From NCBI GenBank assembly GCA_965284565.1, contig OZ260100.1, positions 1,798,001 to 1,862,000 on the forward strand: a DNA stretch of 64,000 bases, written 5' to 3'. Position 1 is the first letter of the stretch; the number at the start of each line of letters is the position of its first letter. Below, one piece after another: positions 42,408-52,135 of this stretch. Position numbers and translations under genes: made by a program. Under the pieces are notes generated by a model. That model did not search any database, had not been told where the DNA came from, and was given only the letters and a program-made list of their open reading frames with translations. This DNA is from BRH-c54 sp965284565 (GTDB taxonomy: Bacteria; Bacteroidota; Bacteroidia; Flavobacteriales_E; Vicingaceae).

Positions 42408-43976
42408 ATGATTTTTGTTTCCACTTATTCAAGAAACATGTATTTGTTTTTTTTGATGTTTATTGCAGTGGGACTCTCATTGTCTAAGCCACTTATAACA
42501 TTGGGAGAGCTTTGTCTTGGTGCATTATGGTTGTTAGAAGGGAATCACGTAGAAAAAATAAAACGCTTTTTCACAAACAAAACTGTACTAATTTTATGTT
42601 CTGTTTACTTGCTTACGCTTTTAGGTTTAATTAATACAAGTAATTTCGATTATGCTTTTGATGATATTAGAAGAAAACTACCACTTTTTGTATTACCATT
42701 TTTAATATTTAGTTTCAAACCACTTACCAATAAAGAGCTTCGTTTAATTTTTTCAGTGTATGTTGGAGGTGTAATAATAGCTTCACTTTGGAGTGTTTTT
42801 GTAATGTTAGGAGGGCTTAATGAGGTAATTATTGATAAAAGAGATTTGTCAAGGTTTAATTCTCATATTAGGTTTGGGTTGGAAGTATCACTAGCCATTT
42901 TTGGAGCCTTATATTATGCTGTAAAGACAAAAAATAAAAAGCAAAAAATAAGGTGGATTCTGAGTTTTGTGTGGTTACTTGGCTTTCTATTTTTACTTAA
43001 TCTAATAACAGGTATTGTTGTTACTGCATTCACTTTTCTAGTGTTGATTTTTTATTATGGAATAAAAAATTACAAAATAATTATAAAATTATCGTCAGTA
43101 ACAGTAGTAATTGCAATTGTGCTTTCAATAGTACTTTACATAAAAAGTTGTCATAAAGAGTATTTGTCCTTTAATGATGTTGAAGCTTTGCCGATGCAAG
43201 AATTTTCTCCAAAAGGTGAGAAGCTTTTTCATGATACCATAAGTGCTAATAGTTTTAGAATGGAAAATGGAAATTATATTTATAGAAATATTGCTATTAA
43301 AGAAATAGAAAAAGCATGGAACCGAAGAAGTAAAATCAATTTTAATGGGTTTGATAATAAAAGACAACAAATAAGATTTACCATATTAAGGTTTATTACT
43401 TCTCAAGGCAAATTGAAAACTGAAAAAGCCATAAATGAACTTACTTCTGAAGAAATAAAGGCGATAGAAAATGGAATCTCTAATTTCAGGTATCTCGATA
43501 TGAATGGAATTGAGTTAAGGTTACATAAAATATTCTGGGAAATGGAAATGTACAATAAGTACAATGTTGCCGATGGACATTCGGTAATGCTAAGGTGGGT
43601 GTATTGGAAAACAGCGTTTAATATAATACAAGATAATATGTTAATTGGAGTAGGAACAGGAGATGTGCAGGATGCATTTAATGAAGAACATCAACAGCAA
43701 AATATTATTTCAGAAAAATATTGGAGAAGAGCACATAATCAATACGTCACTTACTTTGTTACTTTTGGTGTTTTAGGAGGATTGTATTTTTTATTCTTTT
43801 TACTTTATCCAATCTTTGCTTTAAAACAATATCAAGACTATATTTATCTCTGTTTTATTTCCATTTCAATGCTCTCAATGCTTACTGAAGATACTTTAGA
43901 AACTCAAGTGGGAATTACTTTTTTTGCATATTTTAACACACTTTTAATTTTTAAAAAAAGAAAAAACAGCTTTTAA
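42408..43976 (+). CDS. O-antigen ligase-like polytopic membrane protein
   Basis: 522 residues with about ten membrane helices. A large soluble loop (about 250-390) follows helix seven, and is rich in charged residues. A near-terminal stretch, MLIGVGTGDVQDAFNEEHQQQ with RRAHNQYVTYFVTFGVLGGLYF, matches the Wzy_C/O-antigen-ligase region where a conserved His/Asn (HNQY) lies. Such enzymes attach or polymerise glycans on the periplasmic side. No glycan genes surround it, so the substrate is unknown. The ORF starts at 42408; an internal Met at residue 11 is an alternative. Confidence 0.78.
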   Translation: MIFVSTYSRNMYLFFLMFIAVGLSLSKPLITLGELCLGALWLLEGNHVEKIKRFFTNKTVLILCSVYLLTLLGLINTSNFDYAFDDIRRKLPLFVLPFLIFSFKPLTNKELRLIFSVYVGGVIIASLWSVFVMLGGLNEVIIDKRDLSRFNSHIRFGLEVSLAIFGALYYAVKTKNKKQKIRWILSFVWLLGFLFLLNLITGIVVTAFTFLVLIFYYGIKNYKIIIKLSSVTVVIAIVLSIVLYIKSCHKEYLSFNDVEALPMQEFSPKGEKLFHDTISANSFRMENGNYIYRNIAIKEIEKAWNRRSKINFNGFDNKRQQIRFTILRFITSQGKLKTEKAINELTSEEIKAIENGISNFRYLDMNGIELRLHKIFWEMEMYNKYNVADGHSVMLRWVYWKTAFNIIQDNMLIGVGTGDVQDAFNEEHQQQNIISEKYWRRAHNQYVTYFVTFGVLGGLYFLFFLLYPIFALKQYQDYIYLCFISISMLSMLTEDTLETQVGITFFAYFNTLLIFKKRKNSF

Positions 43977-43993
43977 TATGTAATTTCGCAAAT

Positions 43994-44278
43994 GTGAAAG
44001 GTCATAAAATAATAGCTGTATTCTTTTTGCTAGTTTTAGTAAGTACATTTTCATTTTCATATTTTTCTGTTCCTACTTATCAATTTGTTGAAATTGCTGA
44101 AGAAGAAAATAGACATAGCGGTGGTTCTACTGTAACCTTTGCTATGCAAGAATATATTACAGAAGATATAGATTTTAGATGTTTTTTCCACGCTATAGAT
44201 TTAAAACATCAGGTAGAATTTTCTACACTTTTTCCACCATCTAAGGAAATTGTTGCTCCCCCACCAGAATTAGCATAA
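43994..44278 (+). CDS. exported or membrane-anchored small protein of unknown function
   Basis: 94 residues starting with GTG. One hydrophobic segment (about 6-28) that may be a signal anchor, then a polar region with ENRHSGGSTVTFAMQEYITEDIDF and a Pro-rich end (TLFPPSKEIVAPPPELA). It lies 17 bp after the O-antigen-ligase-like gene and 141 bp before the SulP transporter. I do not recognise it. Confidence 0.55.
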   Translation: MKGHKIIAVFFLLVLVSTFSFSYFSVPTYQFVEIAEEENRHSGGSTVTFAMQEYITEDIDFRCFFHAIDLKHQVEFSTLFPPSKEIVAPPPELA

Positions 44279-44419
44279 ATTATTGAATTAACACTATAGT
44301 TATCTTTAGTGTGCCTTTTATTATCATTGAAAAATATCTCTTTTTCAAGATTAATTTTATCAATAATGCAAACTTAATTAATTGATTTACAATTAATTGT
44401 TTGTTCAATAATTTATATT

Positions 44420-45988
44420 ATGACACCAAAAAAATTAAATATGTTTGCTAATCTTAAGTCAGATTTTCCGGCCGGATTAGTAGTTTTTCTTGTAGCCCTT
44501 CCTTTATGTTTGGGTATTGCCTTAGCTTCAACGGGTCGCTCCGATTTATTATTCTCAGGAATTATTGCCGGAGTTGTAGGGGGTATTGTTGTAGGTTCTT
44601 TAAGTAACTCTCAATTAGGAGTTTCTGGTCCTGCAGCTGGTTTAGTAGTAATTGTACTAGGAGCAATTGATTCCTTAGGAACTTTTGAAGCCTTTTTATT
44701 AGCAGTAGTACTTTCGGGCGTGTTACAACTTATAGCAGGTTTTATGAAGGCTGGTATTATTGGTTATTTCTTTCCATCTTCAGTAATAAAGGGAATGCTA
44801 ACAGCAATAGGTATAATTCTTATTTTGAAAGAAATTCCCCATGCTTTAGGTTATGACGAAGATTTTATGGGCGATTTTGATTTTGCTCAAAAAGATGGAC
44901 ATAATACTGTTTCCGAAATCTATTATGCTTTTAAGTATAGTAGCATGGGAGCAATAATCATTAGTGTTATTTCATTAGGAATGTTAATTCTATTTGAGAC
45001 TAATTTTATGAAAAAAATAGGCTTGTTTAAGTTTTTGCCAGGGGCACTATTTGTGGTGCTTACAGGAATCTTGCTTAATGCACTGTTCTTAAATTTAGCT
45101 CCAGAGTTAGTTTTAAGTGGAAAACATTTAGTTGAATTGCCGGTAGCTTCTTCTCCACAAGAATTTTTAAGTTTTTTCAAATTCCCTGATTTTTCCACAT
45201 TTAGCAATCCGCAAGTATATGTTGTTGCTGTAACTTTAGCCATAGTAGCTAGTTTGGAAACATTACTTTGTTTGGAAGCTACAGATAAATTAGATCCTTA
45301 TAAAAGAAGAACATCAACTAACCAGGAATTAAGAGCTCAAGGAATTGGAAATATGGTTTCCGGTATGATTGGGGGATTGCCAATTACACAAGTTATAGTA
45401 AGAAGTTCTGCTAATATTAATTCAGGTGGTAAAACTAAAATGTCAGCCATATTTCATGGTGTAATTTTATTGTCATCGGCAATTATTATCCCCGTTTTTC
45501 TGAATCTAATCCCATTAGCATCTTTAGCAGCAATATTGTTATTGGTAGGGTATAAACTTGCCAAACCATCAATATTTAGAAATATGTTTAAATTAGGACA
45601 TGAACAGTTTGTTCCTTTTGTAGTAACTGTTATAGCTATTGTAGGAACAGATTTGTTAAAAGGTATTGGAATAGGAATGGTGGTAGCCGTATTTTATATT
45701 TTAAGAAAGAACTATAAAAATGCCTTAAATTGTAAAAAAGAAGTAATTGATGGTAAAACAAAATATACCTTAACACTTTCAGAAGAAGTAACATTTTTAA
45801 ACAAAGCAAGTGTCGCAAAAGAATTAGCTAAAATACCTGAGGATTCAACTTTAGTAATTGATGCATCAAAATCTTATACTGTTGCTTATGATGTTTTAGA
45901 GAATATACAAGAGTTTGTTAGCCACACTTCTAAATTAAAAAATATTCAGGTAGAAACAAAAGGCATAGATGGTGTTGCTTTTAAATAA
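44420..45988 (+). CDS. SulP-family anion transporter (probable bicarbonate or sulfate permease)
   Basis: 522 residues with about 11-12 membrane helices. The SulP N-terminus DFPAGLVVFLVALPLCLGIALASTG is clear, as is the GMIGGLPITQVIVRSSANINSGGKTK segment. A shortened STAS-like domain forms the end (about 440-522: VTFLNKASVAKELAKIPEDSTLVIDASKSYT). The carbonic anhydrase gene follows 39 bp later, which argues for bicarbonate or CO2-linked transport, as in known SulP/carbonic anhydrase pairs; sulfate is the alternative. Confidence 0.88.
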   Translation: MTPKKLNMFANLKSDFPAGLVVFLVALPLCLGIALASTGRSDLLFSGIIAGVVGGIVVGSLSNSQLGVSGPAAGLVVIVLGAIDSLGTFEAFLLAVVLSGVLQLIAGFMKAGIIGYFFPSSVIKGMLTAIGIILILKEIPHALGYDEDFMGDFDFAQKDGHNTVSEIYYAFKYSSMGAIIISVISLGMLILFETNFMKKIGLFKFLPGALFVVLTGILLNALFLNLAPELVLSGKHLVELPVASSPQEFLSFFKFPDFSTFSNPQVYVVAVTLAIVASLETLLCLEATDKLDPYKRRTSTNQELRAQGIGNMVSGMIGGLPITQVIVRSSANINSGGKTKMSAIFHGVILLSSAIIIPVFLNLIPLASLAAILLLVGYKLAKPSIFRNMFKLGHEQFVPFVVTVIAIVGTDLLKGIGIGMVVAVFYILRKNYKNALNCKKEVIDGKTKYTLTLSEEVTFLNKASVAKELAKIPEDSTLVIDASKSYTVAYDVLENIQEFVSHTSKLKNIQVETKGIDGVAFK

Positions 45989-46026
45989 AACTAATTAATT
46001 TTATAACGATTAAAAAAATATACAAA

Positions 46027-46665
46027 ATGGAAAATAAATTTTATAAACAACTTTTAGATAATAATAAAGAATGGGTTCAATCAAAATTAGATTTAGACCC
46101 AGATTTTTTTAATAAATTAGCTAACGGACAACAACCACCAGTATTGTGGATAGGTTGTGCAGATAGTAGAGTTCCTGCAAACGAAATTATTGGTGCTCAA
46201 CCAGGAGAGGTTTTTGTACACAGAAATATCGCTAACATGGTTATTCATTCAGATATGAATATGCTAAGTGTACTTGATTATGCAGTTAATGCTTTAAAAG
46301 TAAAACATGTAATTGTTTGCGGACATTATGGATGTGGTGGAGTTGCTGCAGCAATGGGAAATCAGCATATTGGGTTAATTGATAACTGGATTAGACATAT
46401 TAAAGATGTTTATCGCTTTCATGCTGAAGAATTGGATGCCATAACTGACGAAAAACAGCGTTTTGACAGATATGTTGAGTTAAATGTAAAAGAGCAAGTG
46501 TTCGATTTAGCCAAAACTTCTATTGTACAAAACGCATGGAATAATAAACAAGAATTACATATCCATGGCTGGGTTTACGGCATTGGTGATGGGATAATAA
46601 AAGATTTAGGCGTTAACTTTGCTAACAATGATGAATTAGACAATGTTTATCAGCTAAAGTTTTAA
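46027..46665 (+). CDS. can: beta-class carbonic anhydrase
   Basis: Interconverts CO2 and bicarbonate. The zinc ligands and partners are intact: C44-A-D46-S-R48 in IGCADSRVP and H100-Y-G-C103-G-G in CGHYGCGGV. The 212-residue length is normal. It follows the SulP permease (39 bp) and precedes a conserved unknown gene by 7 bp, so the three are one operon. The pairing suggests that it supplies or traps bicarbonate for carboxylases. Confidence 0.96.
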   Translation: MENKFYKQLLDNNKEWVQSKLDLDPDFFNKLANGQQPPVLWIGCADSRVPANEIIGAQPGEVFVHRNIANMVIHSDMNMLSVLDYAVNALKVKHVIVCGHYGCGGVAAAMGNQHIGLIDNWIRHIKDVYRFHAEELDAITDEKQRFDRYVELNVKEQVFDLAKTSIVQNAWNNKQELHIHGWVYGIGDGIIKDLGVNFANNDELDNVYQLKF

Positions 46666-46671
46666 ATAAAC

Positions 46672-47544
46672 ATGAAAAATTTATTTTTAATTTTTGGATT
46701 ATTATTTTCAGCTAGCTTTTTTTCCCAAGATGTAGATTCTTTAAAAAAAGAAAAAGACAGGTTGGATAGCTTATATATTGAAGAAGTTGAAAATAAACGT
46801 AAAACTGACAAAGTACTTCATGCCGAACCACTTTTTATTGATTTAATTAGAGATTTAGGTGCCAGAAAAGGTGAGAAAGAATGGAATGTTGGTTTTGGAA
46901 TGACAGATAATAATAAGTTTGATTCTTATCAGGCATTAGTAGAATATGAATGGGCTCCAGTTAATAGACTTGGTTTAGAAATTGAAGTTCCATTTACCTT
47001 CTTTTTTCCTAATGAAGATGATGTAGACAAATCAATGATGCCTCAAAATAAAATTAATGGGTTAAAATTAGCTGCTCAATACTCTTTTTTTGTTTCTGAA
47101 AAACATAGTACATCTATGGCAATAGGTTATTTAAATGAGTTTGAGTTTGTTAATTTTAGTCATTATGGAAATGAAGCTTTTGTTGAAGGCAATGTTTATA
47201 ATCCGTTTTTTGTAGCTGCTAAAAGATGGGGACAGAATTTCCACACATTAATTTATACCGGACCACAAATGCAGCAACATTTTTCAGATAATTCAATGCA
47301 TACTATTTGGCAAATTAATACCAATTTTCATTATATGATAGATGGTACAAGAAATTTTATTGGTCTTGAGTTTAATAAAGAAATTACGTATGATGATTTT
47401 GATATGGTAATTAGACCACAAATGAGGTTAGGAATTACAGATAATTTGTTAGTAGGTATTGTTGCGGGCGTTCCAATAAAAAGAGAATCTCAAAGATTTA
47501 GTACTTTTTTTAGATTGATTTATGAGCCTAAACACAAGCACTAA
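46672..47544 (+). CDS. exported conserved protein linked to carbonic anhydrase
   Basis: 290 residues with a signal peptide (ending SASFFSQ). The central motif HAEPLFIDLIRDLGARKGEKEWN then a beta-barrel-like C-terminus (repeats of alternating aromatic/hydrophobic residues, ending RFSTFFRLIYEPKHKH). The barrel suggests an outer-membrane protein. It is 7 bp after the carbonic anhydrase and probably co-transcribed. Its role, perhaps in anion passage or envelope pH, is inference from context only. Confidence 0.75.
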   Translation: MKNLFLIFGLLFSASFFSQDVDSLKKEKDRLDSLYIEEVENKRKTDKVLHAEPLFIDLIRDLGARKGEKEWNVGFGMTDNNKFDSYQALVEYEWAPVNRLGLEIEVPFTFFFPNEDDVDKSMMPQNKINGLKLAAQYSFFVSEKHSTSMAIGYLNEFEFVNFSHYGNEAFVEGNVYNPFFVAAKRWGQNFHTLIYTGPQMQQHFSDNSMHTIWQINTNFHYMIDGTRNFIGLEFNKEITYDDFDMVIRPQMRLGITDNLLVGIVAGVPIKRESQRFSTFFRLIYEPKHKH

Positions 47545-47564
47545 ATAAAAATAAATTTTTAATT

Positions 47565-47596
47565 TTTGAAGGTTGTATTTTTTTATTTTATATTTG
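47565..47596 (+). promoter_or_regulatory. promoter of the 47620 lipoprotein gene
   Basis: TTTG (47565-47568), 20 nt, TATATTTG (47589-47596), 24 nt before the ATG. It shows that the following genes are transcribed separately from the carbonic anhydrase unit. Confidence 0.65.
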
Positions 47597-47619
47597 TTCT
47601 TTATTAGATATTTATAATT

Positions 47620-48171
47620 ATGAAAAATACAACCTTTATTTTTTTAGCCATATTTTCAGCTTTCTTATTTTTTGCTTGTGGTGATGACAATAACACAGCA
47701 GATGAAAACCAAGAAGTAGTCCAATTAAAAGGACATGAAGAATTAGATTTAAACCAATGGGGTTTTCCAATGGCAATAATGGTCCCTGATGCCGAAAATC
47801 ATGGGCAGCCTCAAGTGGTCTTGACCAATAGAGGTGCATTGGAAATATTGGTTGGTAATTCATTCGGTATAGAAATTATGTATGGAGAAGGTGATATAGA
47901 ATTGCTAAAAATGGATTTAGAAGAAGATTTAGTTTTTGTTTCAGAAATTATTTCCGAAGAAGAAAATTTGTTGATTTATAAGCAAGATATACCTGAATCT
48001 GGAGTTAAAACACAACACCATTTTTTTTATAAAGCAAATATTAATAATGATATTTATGAAATTAGAGATTTGCGAAGTGAGCAATTTGGTGAAAAAATGA
48101 TTCAAGATATGATTAAAGCAGTGAAAACGATTAGATATGTAGCTGCTTCTTCAACAGCAGCTGATGCTTAA
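47620..48171 (+). CDS. lipoprotein of unknown function
   Basis: 183 residues with a lipoprotein signal (FLFFACGDDNN, Cys about 20) followed by the acidic linker typical of outer-membrane lipoproteins. The mature part has alternating strands (MAIMVPDAENHGQPQVVLTNRGALEILVGNSFGIEIMYGEGD) and a helix near the end. The final residues AASSTAADA overlap the next gene by 8 nt. No family recognised. Confidence 0.68.
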   Translation: MKNTTFIFLAIFSAFLFFACGDDNNTADENQEVVQLKGHEELDLNQWGFPMAIMVPDAENHGQPQVVLTNRGALEILVGNSFGIEIMYGEGDIELLKMDLEEDLVFVSEIISEEENLLIYKQDIPESGVKTQHHFFYKANINNDIYEIRDLRSEQFGEKMIQDMIKAVKTIRYVAASSTAADA

Positions 48172-48514
48172 TAAATTCATAATAATACTTATCGCTTTAT
48201 TTTTTCTATCATGTAGTTTTTCTAAAGAAAAACTGCCCGAAGGAATTCTTTCCCACGAAGAATTAGTTCCTATAATTACAGATATTGAAATTACTCAAGG
48301 TTATCTAAAAATTAAATCATCTATTAATGATTCTCTTTATAAAAGTCAAGCATATAAAGAAAATCATTACATGCATATTTTTGAAAAGTATAATATTACA
48401 GAAGAGCAATTCAATAAGAACATAACTTATTATTCTATGTATCCCGAAGAAATGGAAAAAATCTATAATGATGTAATCATTGCTATTTCTCAAGAACAAG
48501 CCAATCATCATTAG
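48164..48514 (+). CDS. DUF4296 lipoprotein
   Basis: 116 residues with a lipoprotein signal (ALFFLSC). The rest fits the Bacteroidota DUF4296 family: LPEGILSHEELVPIITDIEITQGYLK and YKENHYMHIFEKYNITEEQFNKNITYYSMYPEEMEKIYNDV. Function unknown. It overlaps the preceding lipoprotein gene by 8 nt and lies 88 bp before porQ. Confidence 0.8.
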   Translation: MLNKFIIILIALFFLSCSFSKEKLPEGILSHEELVPIITDIEITQGYLKIKSSINDSLYKSQAYKENHYMHIFEKYNITEEQFNKNITYYSMYPEEMEKIYNDVIIAISQEQANHH

Positions 48515-48601
48515 TTTAAGTTTTTCCACAATCTAAAAGCAACACAATAATTTATTGATAAAAGCGTAATTTAGCCATCCATAGCCTGCATAAATTAATA
48601 G

Positions 48602-49726
48602 ATGAAATTTTTTATTACACTCATTTTTACAACACTTACTATTTGTGAATCAATAGCACAAGTTGGGGGAGAGAGTAGTTATAATTTTCTAAACATCCCT
48701 GTATCAGCCAGAACAGGGGCGTTGGGAGGGAATGCTATAGCTATAAAAGATGATGACCCTAATTTTGCTTTAGATAATCCTTCATTATTATCATCAGAAA
48801 TGAGTAGTGCAATATCATTTACTTATTTGAATTATTTTGCAGATGTTAATTTAGGACATTTTTCTTATACCCACGATTTTAAAAAGTACGGAACATTTTC
48901 GGGAGGAGTAAAATACATTAATTATGGTGATTTTTTAGAAACCGATGAAGGAGGAAATGAGTTGGGTTCTTTTTCAGCTTCAGAATATGCTTTTATTTTA
49001 GGTTGGGGAAAAAGTATTGATACTTCTTTTTCTGTTGGAGCAAACCTAAAACCAATTTACGCTAAGCTATACCAATATTCATCTTTTGCAATGGCAATGG
49101 ATTTGTCTGCAACTTATCATAATGCAAAAAAACAATTTACCACTGCGTTATTAGTTAAAAATATTGGCAGACAATTTTCTACTTACTTTGAAGGAAGAAA
49201 AAAAGAACCGCTTCCTTTTGAAGTACAATTAGGGATTTCTAAAAAAATAGCACATACTCCTATTCGTTTTAATGTCGATTTCATACATTTAAATAATTGG
49301 AATTTAGCTTATAATGATTCTTCTTCGGTTACTAATAGAGATAATACTTTAGATGAGGAAGCCAGAAAAGAATTAAACAAAACAGGAATGGTTAGTGAGC
49401 TTTTTAGACATGTTGTTGTTGGGACAGAGTTTGTGCTTTCTCCTAACTTTATGATACGATTTGGTTATAATTTCCAAAGAAGATCTGAATTAGCTTTTGA
49501 TAACAAAGGAGGATTAATTGGGTTTAGTTGGGGTTTAGGGTTTAGAATTAAAAAAATACACGTTAGTTATGGTGGAGCAAGTTATCATTTAGCAGGAACT
49601 TCCAACCATTTTACACTTACATCAACTATTGCTGATTATTATAAGAAAAATCAGGTAGTAATTCCTAAAGAAAAAGCTCCAAAAAAAGCTCGGAAAAGCA
49701 AAAAAGACAAACAAAGCGTAGAATGA
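48602..49726 (+). CDS. porQ: type IX secretion system protein PorQ
   Basis: 374 residues: signal peptide (ending ESIAQ), then an outer-membrane beta-barrel of the FadL/PorV/PorQ group. The opening YNFLNIPVSARTGALGGNAIAIKDDDPNFALDNPSLL is the family signature. In Porphyromonas PorQ works with PorZ and PorU to process T9SS cargo. The basic C-terminus (KAPKKARKSKKDKQSVE) is unusual. The neighbour cmk overlaps by 4 nt, the common porQ-cmk arrangement. Confidence 0.9.
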   Translation: MKFFITLIFTTLTICESIAQVGGESSYNFLNIPVSARTGALGGNAIAIKDDDPNFALDNPSLLSSEMSSAISFTYLNYFADVNLGHFSYTHDFKKYGTFSGGVKYINYGDFLETDEGGNELGSFSASEYAFILGWGKSIDTSFSVGANLKPIYAKLYQYSSFAMAMDLSATYHNAKKQFTTALLVKNIGRQFSTYFEGRKKEPLPFEVQLGISKKIAHTPIRFNVDFIHLNNWNLAYNDSSSVTNRDNTLDEEARKELNKTGMVSELFRHVVVGTEFVLSPNFMIRFGYNFQRRSELAFDNKGGLIGFSWGLGFRIKKIHVSYGGASYHLAGTSNHFTLTSTIADYYKKNQVVIPKEKAPKKARKSKKDKQSVE

Positions 49727-50412
49727 AAAAAATTATTATAGCCATTGATGGTTACTCCTCTTGCGGAAAAAGTACATTGGCAAAACAATTGGCTAAAGCT
49801 TTAAATTATATATATATTGATACAGGAGCAATGTACAGAGCTGTTGCTTTATATGCTCTCAGAAAAGGTTATATTGGAGATGATTTTTTTGATGAACAGA
49901 AATTAATTGATGATTTGGATAACATTGAGGTAACGTTTTCATTTAATGCTGAAAAAAATAGTTCAGAAACTTGTCTTAACAACGAAAATGTGGAAAAACA
50001 AATTAGAGGCATTGAAGTTTCTGGTTTGGTAAGCAGAATAGCTAAAGTAAAACAAGTGCGCACCAAAATGGTAGAGTTGCAAAGAAAAATGGGAGAAAAT
50101 AAAGGCTTGGTAATGGATGGTAGAGATATTGGCTCAGTTGTTTTTCCTAATGCAGAACTGAAAATTTTTATGACAGCAGATTTTGAAGTGAGAGCACAAA
50201 GAAGATATGATGAATTAAAAGCTAAAGGAGATGATATTACTTATGATGAGGTGTTGAAAAATATTGTTTCTCGTGATGGTGATGATACTAGTAGGACAGA
50301 AAACCCACTTATTCAAGCTGAAAATGCTGTTGTGTTAGATAATACACATATCAATCAAGAAGAACAATTTCAGAATGCCTTGAAATTAGCTCAACAAAAA
50401 ATTTCAGCATAA
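49723..50412 (+). CDS. cmk: cytidylate kinase
   Basis: Phosphorylates CMP and dCMP with ATP. The 229-residue protein has the P-loop DGYSSCGKSTLAKQLA (about 8-23; G-x4-GKS), the DTGAMYRAVAL substrate motif and VMDGRDIGSVVFPNAELKIFMTA, with the lid region EVRAQRRYDELKAKGDDITYDEV. The start ATG overlaps the end of porQ by 4 nt, so they are translationally coupled. Confidence 0.96.
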   Translation: MKKIIIAIDGYSSCGKSTLAKQLAKALNYIYIDTGAMYRAVALYALRKGYIGDDFFDEQKLIDDLDNIEVTFSFNAEKNSSETCLNNENVEKQIRGIEVSGLVSRIAKVKQVRTKMVELQRKMGENKGLVMDGRDIGSVVFPNAELKIFMTADFEVRAQRRYDELKAKGDDITYDEVLKNIVSRDGDDTSRTENPLIQAENAVVLDNTHINQEEQFQNALKLAQQKISA

Positions 50413-50450
50413 AAAATAAATATTTTTTTATACAACTTATAGAGAAACAA

Positions 50451-50474
50451 TTCTTTAGTATGAGAACTAAAGAA
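50451..50474. other. hairpin between cmk and ilvE
   Basis: ttctttagt (50451-50459) pairs with actaaagaa (50466-50474), loop atgaga. There is no T-run, so it may be an RNA 3' structure rather than a terminator. Confidence 0.35.
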
Positions 50475-50546
50475 CCAATTAAAAATCATGTTTCAATACA
50501 ATAAAAAATAGTAAATTTATGCCTACAAAAAAAAAGGATTTTTTAA

Positions 50547-51617
50547 ATGATGGATGCAGTAAGTAATATTAAGATAGAGAAAACAAAAATATCTAAGATT
50601 CAGTCGGTTGATTTCAATAATATACAATTTGGAAAACAATTTTCTGACCATATGTTTGTGGCAGAATATAAAAATGGCGAGTGGCAAGACTTAAGAATTG
50701 AGCCTTATGCTCCAATATCTTTGAGTCCTGCTTGTGCAGCAATTCATTATGGTCAGGCAGTTTTTGAAGGAATGAAAGCCTATAAAAATGATGAAGGAAA
50801 AGTGTTGTTATTTAGACCAAGAGAAAATGCAAAAAGAATAAATGTTTCTGCCAAAAGGCTATGTATGCCTGAAGTTCCTGAAGAGCTTTTTATGGATGCT
50901 ATACGCCAATTAGTACAGTTAGATGCAGATTGGGTTCCTCAAAATGAAGGTTGTTCATTATATATAAGACCCTTTATTTTTGCTAGCGAAGAATTGTTAG
51001 GAGTAAGACCAGCAGAAGAATATAAATTTATGATTATTACCTCTCCGGTAAGCTCTTATTATACAGGACCTGTAGATGTTAAAATTGAATCTAATTTTTC
51101 TAGAGCAGCCGAAGGTGGCGTTGGGTTTGCTAAAGCAGCAGGAAATTATGCCGCAGCACTTTATCCGGCTAAATTAGGGCAAGAAAAAGGCTATAAGCAA
51201 TTGATTTGGACAGATGCAAAAACGCATGAATATATAGAAGAATCAGGAACAATGAATGTAATGTTTTTGATTGATAATAAATTAATTACACCTTCTATAG
51301 CATTAAATACTACCTTGTCAGGAATTACTCGTGATAGTGTAATAAAATTAGCTAAAGAGTTAGGATTGGAAGTAGAAGAAAGAAGAGTTGCTGTAAAAGA
51401 AATTGTTGAAGCAGCTAGAAACAACAAATTGCAAGATGCTTTTGGGACAGGAACAGCGGCTACAATTGCTCAAATTGCTTCTATAACTTTTGAAGACGAA
51501 CGTTTTGAATTACCTCCAATTGAAAACAGAACTGTTTCTAATAAAATAGCGAAGTCAATTGAAGAAATTAAAAGAGGAAGAGTAGCAGATAAATTTGATT
51601 GGATTTATAATATCTAA
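50547..51617 (+). CDS. ilvE: branched-chain amino acid aminotransferase
   Basis: A type II (class IV fold) PLP aminotransferase of 356 residues; converts branched 2-oxo acids to Leu, Ile and Val with glutamate. Signatures: AAIHYGQAVFEGMKAYK, LFRPRENAKR, the probable PLP lysine in GFAKAAGNYAAAL, and EESGTMNVMFLIDNKLITPSI with TLSGITRDSVI. Other ilv genes are not here. The start is ATG at 50547 (MM at the N-terminus; 50550 possible). Confidence 0.94.
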   Translation: MMDAVSNIKIEKTKISKIQSVDFNNIQFGKQFSDHMFVAEYKNGEWQDLRIEPYAPISLSPACAAIHYGQAVFEGMKAYKNDEGKVLLFRPRENAKRINVSAKRLCMPEVPEELFMDAIRQLVQLDADWVPQNEGCSLYIRPFIFASEELLGVRPAEEYKFMIITSPVSSYYTGPVDVKIESNFSRAAEGGVGFAKAAGNYAAALYPAKLGQEKGYKQLIWTDAKTHEYIEESGTMNVMFLIDNKLITPSIALNTTLSGITRDSVIKLAKELGLEVEERRVAVKEIVEAARNNKLQDAFGTGTAATIAQIASITFEDERFELPPIENRTVSNKIAKSIEEIKRGRVADKFDWIYNI

Positions 51618-51626
51618 CCAAATAAC

Positions 51627-52097
51627 TTAATGTTGAGAAATTAAATTGCTTAATGAAGTAATCATTGTTGCTACAGCTGATGATGGCCCAGTAATTTCAC
51701 CTTTAAATTCTAGACTATTACTTTCTACACTATTTAAATTTACAAAGTAAGTATGAGCATGCTTTTCTTTTGTTTTAGTTTGCTCTAGCTTCCCAACAAG
51801 TTTGTTGTTATAATAAACAATAAGTTCTTGTTGTCCCGACTCAAAAGGAATGGTGTTAACCTTTTTTCCTCCTATAAAAATGTCTAATTCTTTGCAATCA
51901 GCATTTTGGTTTTCGCAGGTCCATTTAATGTATAGCTTGTCCTTATCAATAGTATCATCAAATTTTAATTTGAAAGTATTTCCATAAGCAAGGTAATGAA
52001 TACAAGATAAAGGATTCTTTTCGTTGTTTAAACTCGGGTGAAGTAAAAGTGCCGAGAAGGCAAATAAATAAAGCAATATGTTTTTGAGTTGTTCCAT
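51627..52097 (-). CDS. small exported protein of unknown function
   Basis: 156 residues with an N-terminal hydrophobic stretch (about 6-20) that may be a signal peptide. The mature part is beta-rich with four cysteines (PLSCIHY, KWTCENQNADCKELD). It is last in a three-gene minus-strand unit after the sigma factor and its membrane partner, so it may belong to that response. No family recognised. Confidence 0.62.
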   Translation of the reverse strand: MEQLKNILLYLFAFSALLLHPSLNNEKNPLSCIHYLAYGNTFKLKFDDTIDKDKLYIKWTCENQNADCKELDIFIGGKKVNTIPFESGQQELIVYYNNKLVGKLEQTKTKEKHAHTYFVNLNSVESNSLEFKGEITGPSSAVATMITSLSNLISQH

Positions 52098-52135
52098 TGG
52101 ATATAGAACGTTTAGTGTATATAAATGGTTGGATG

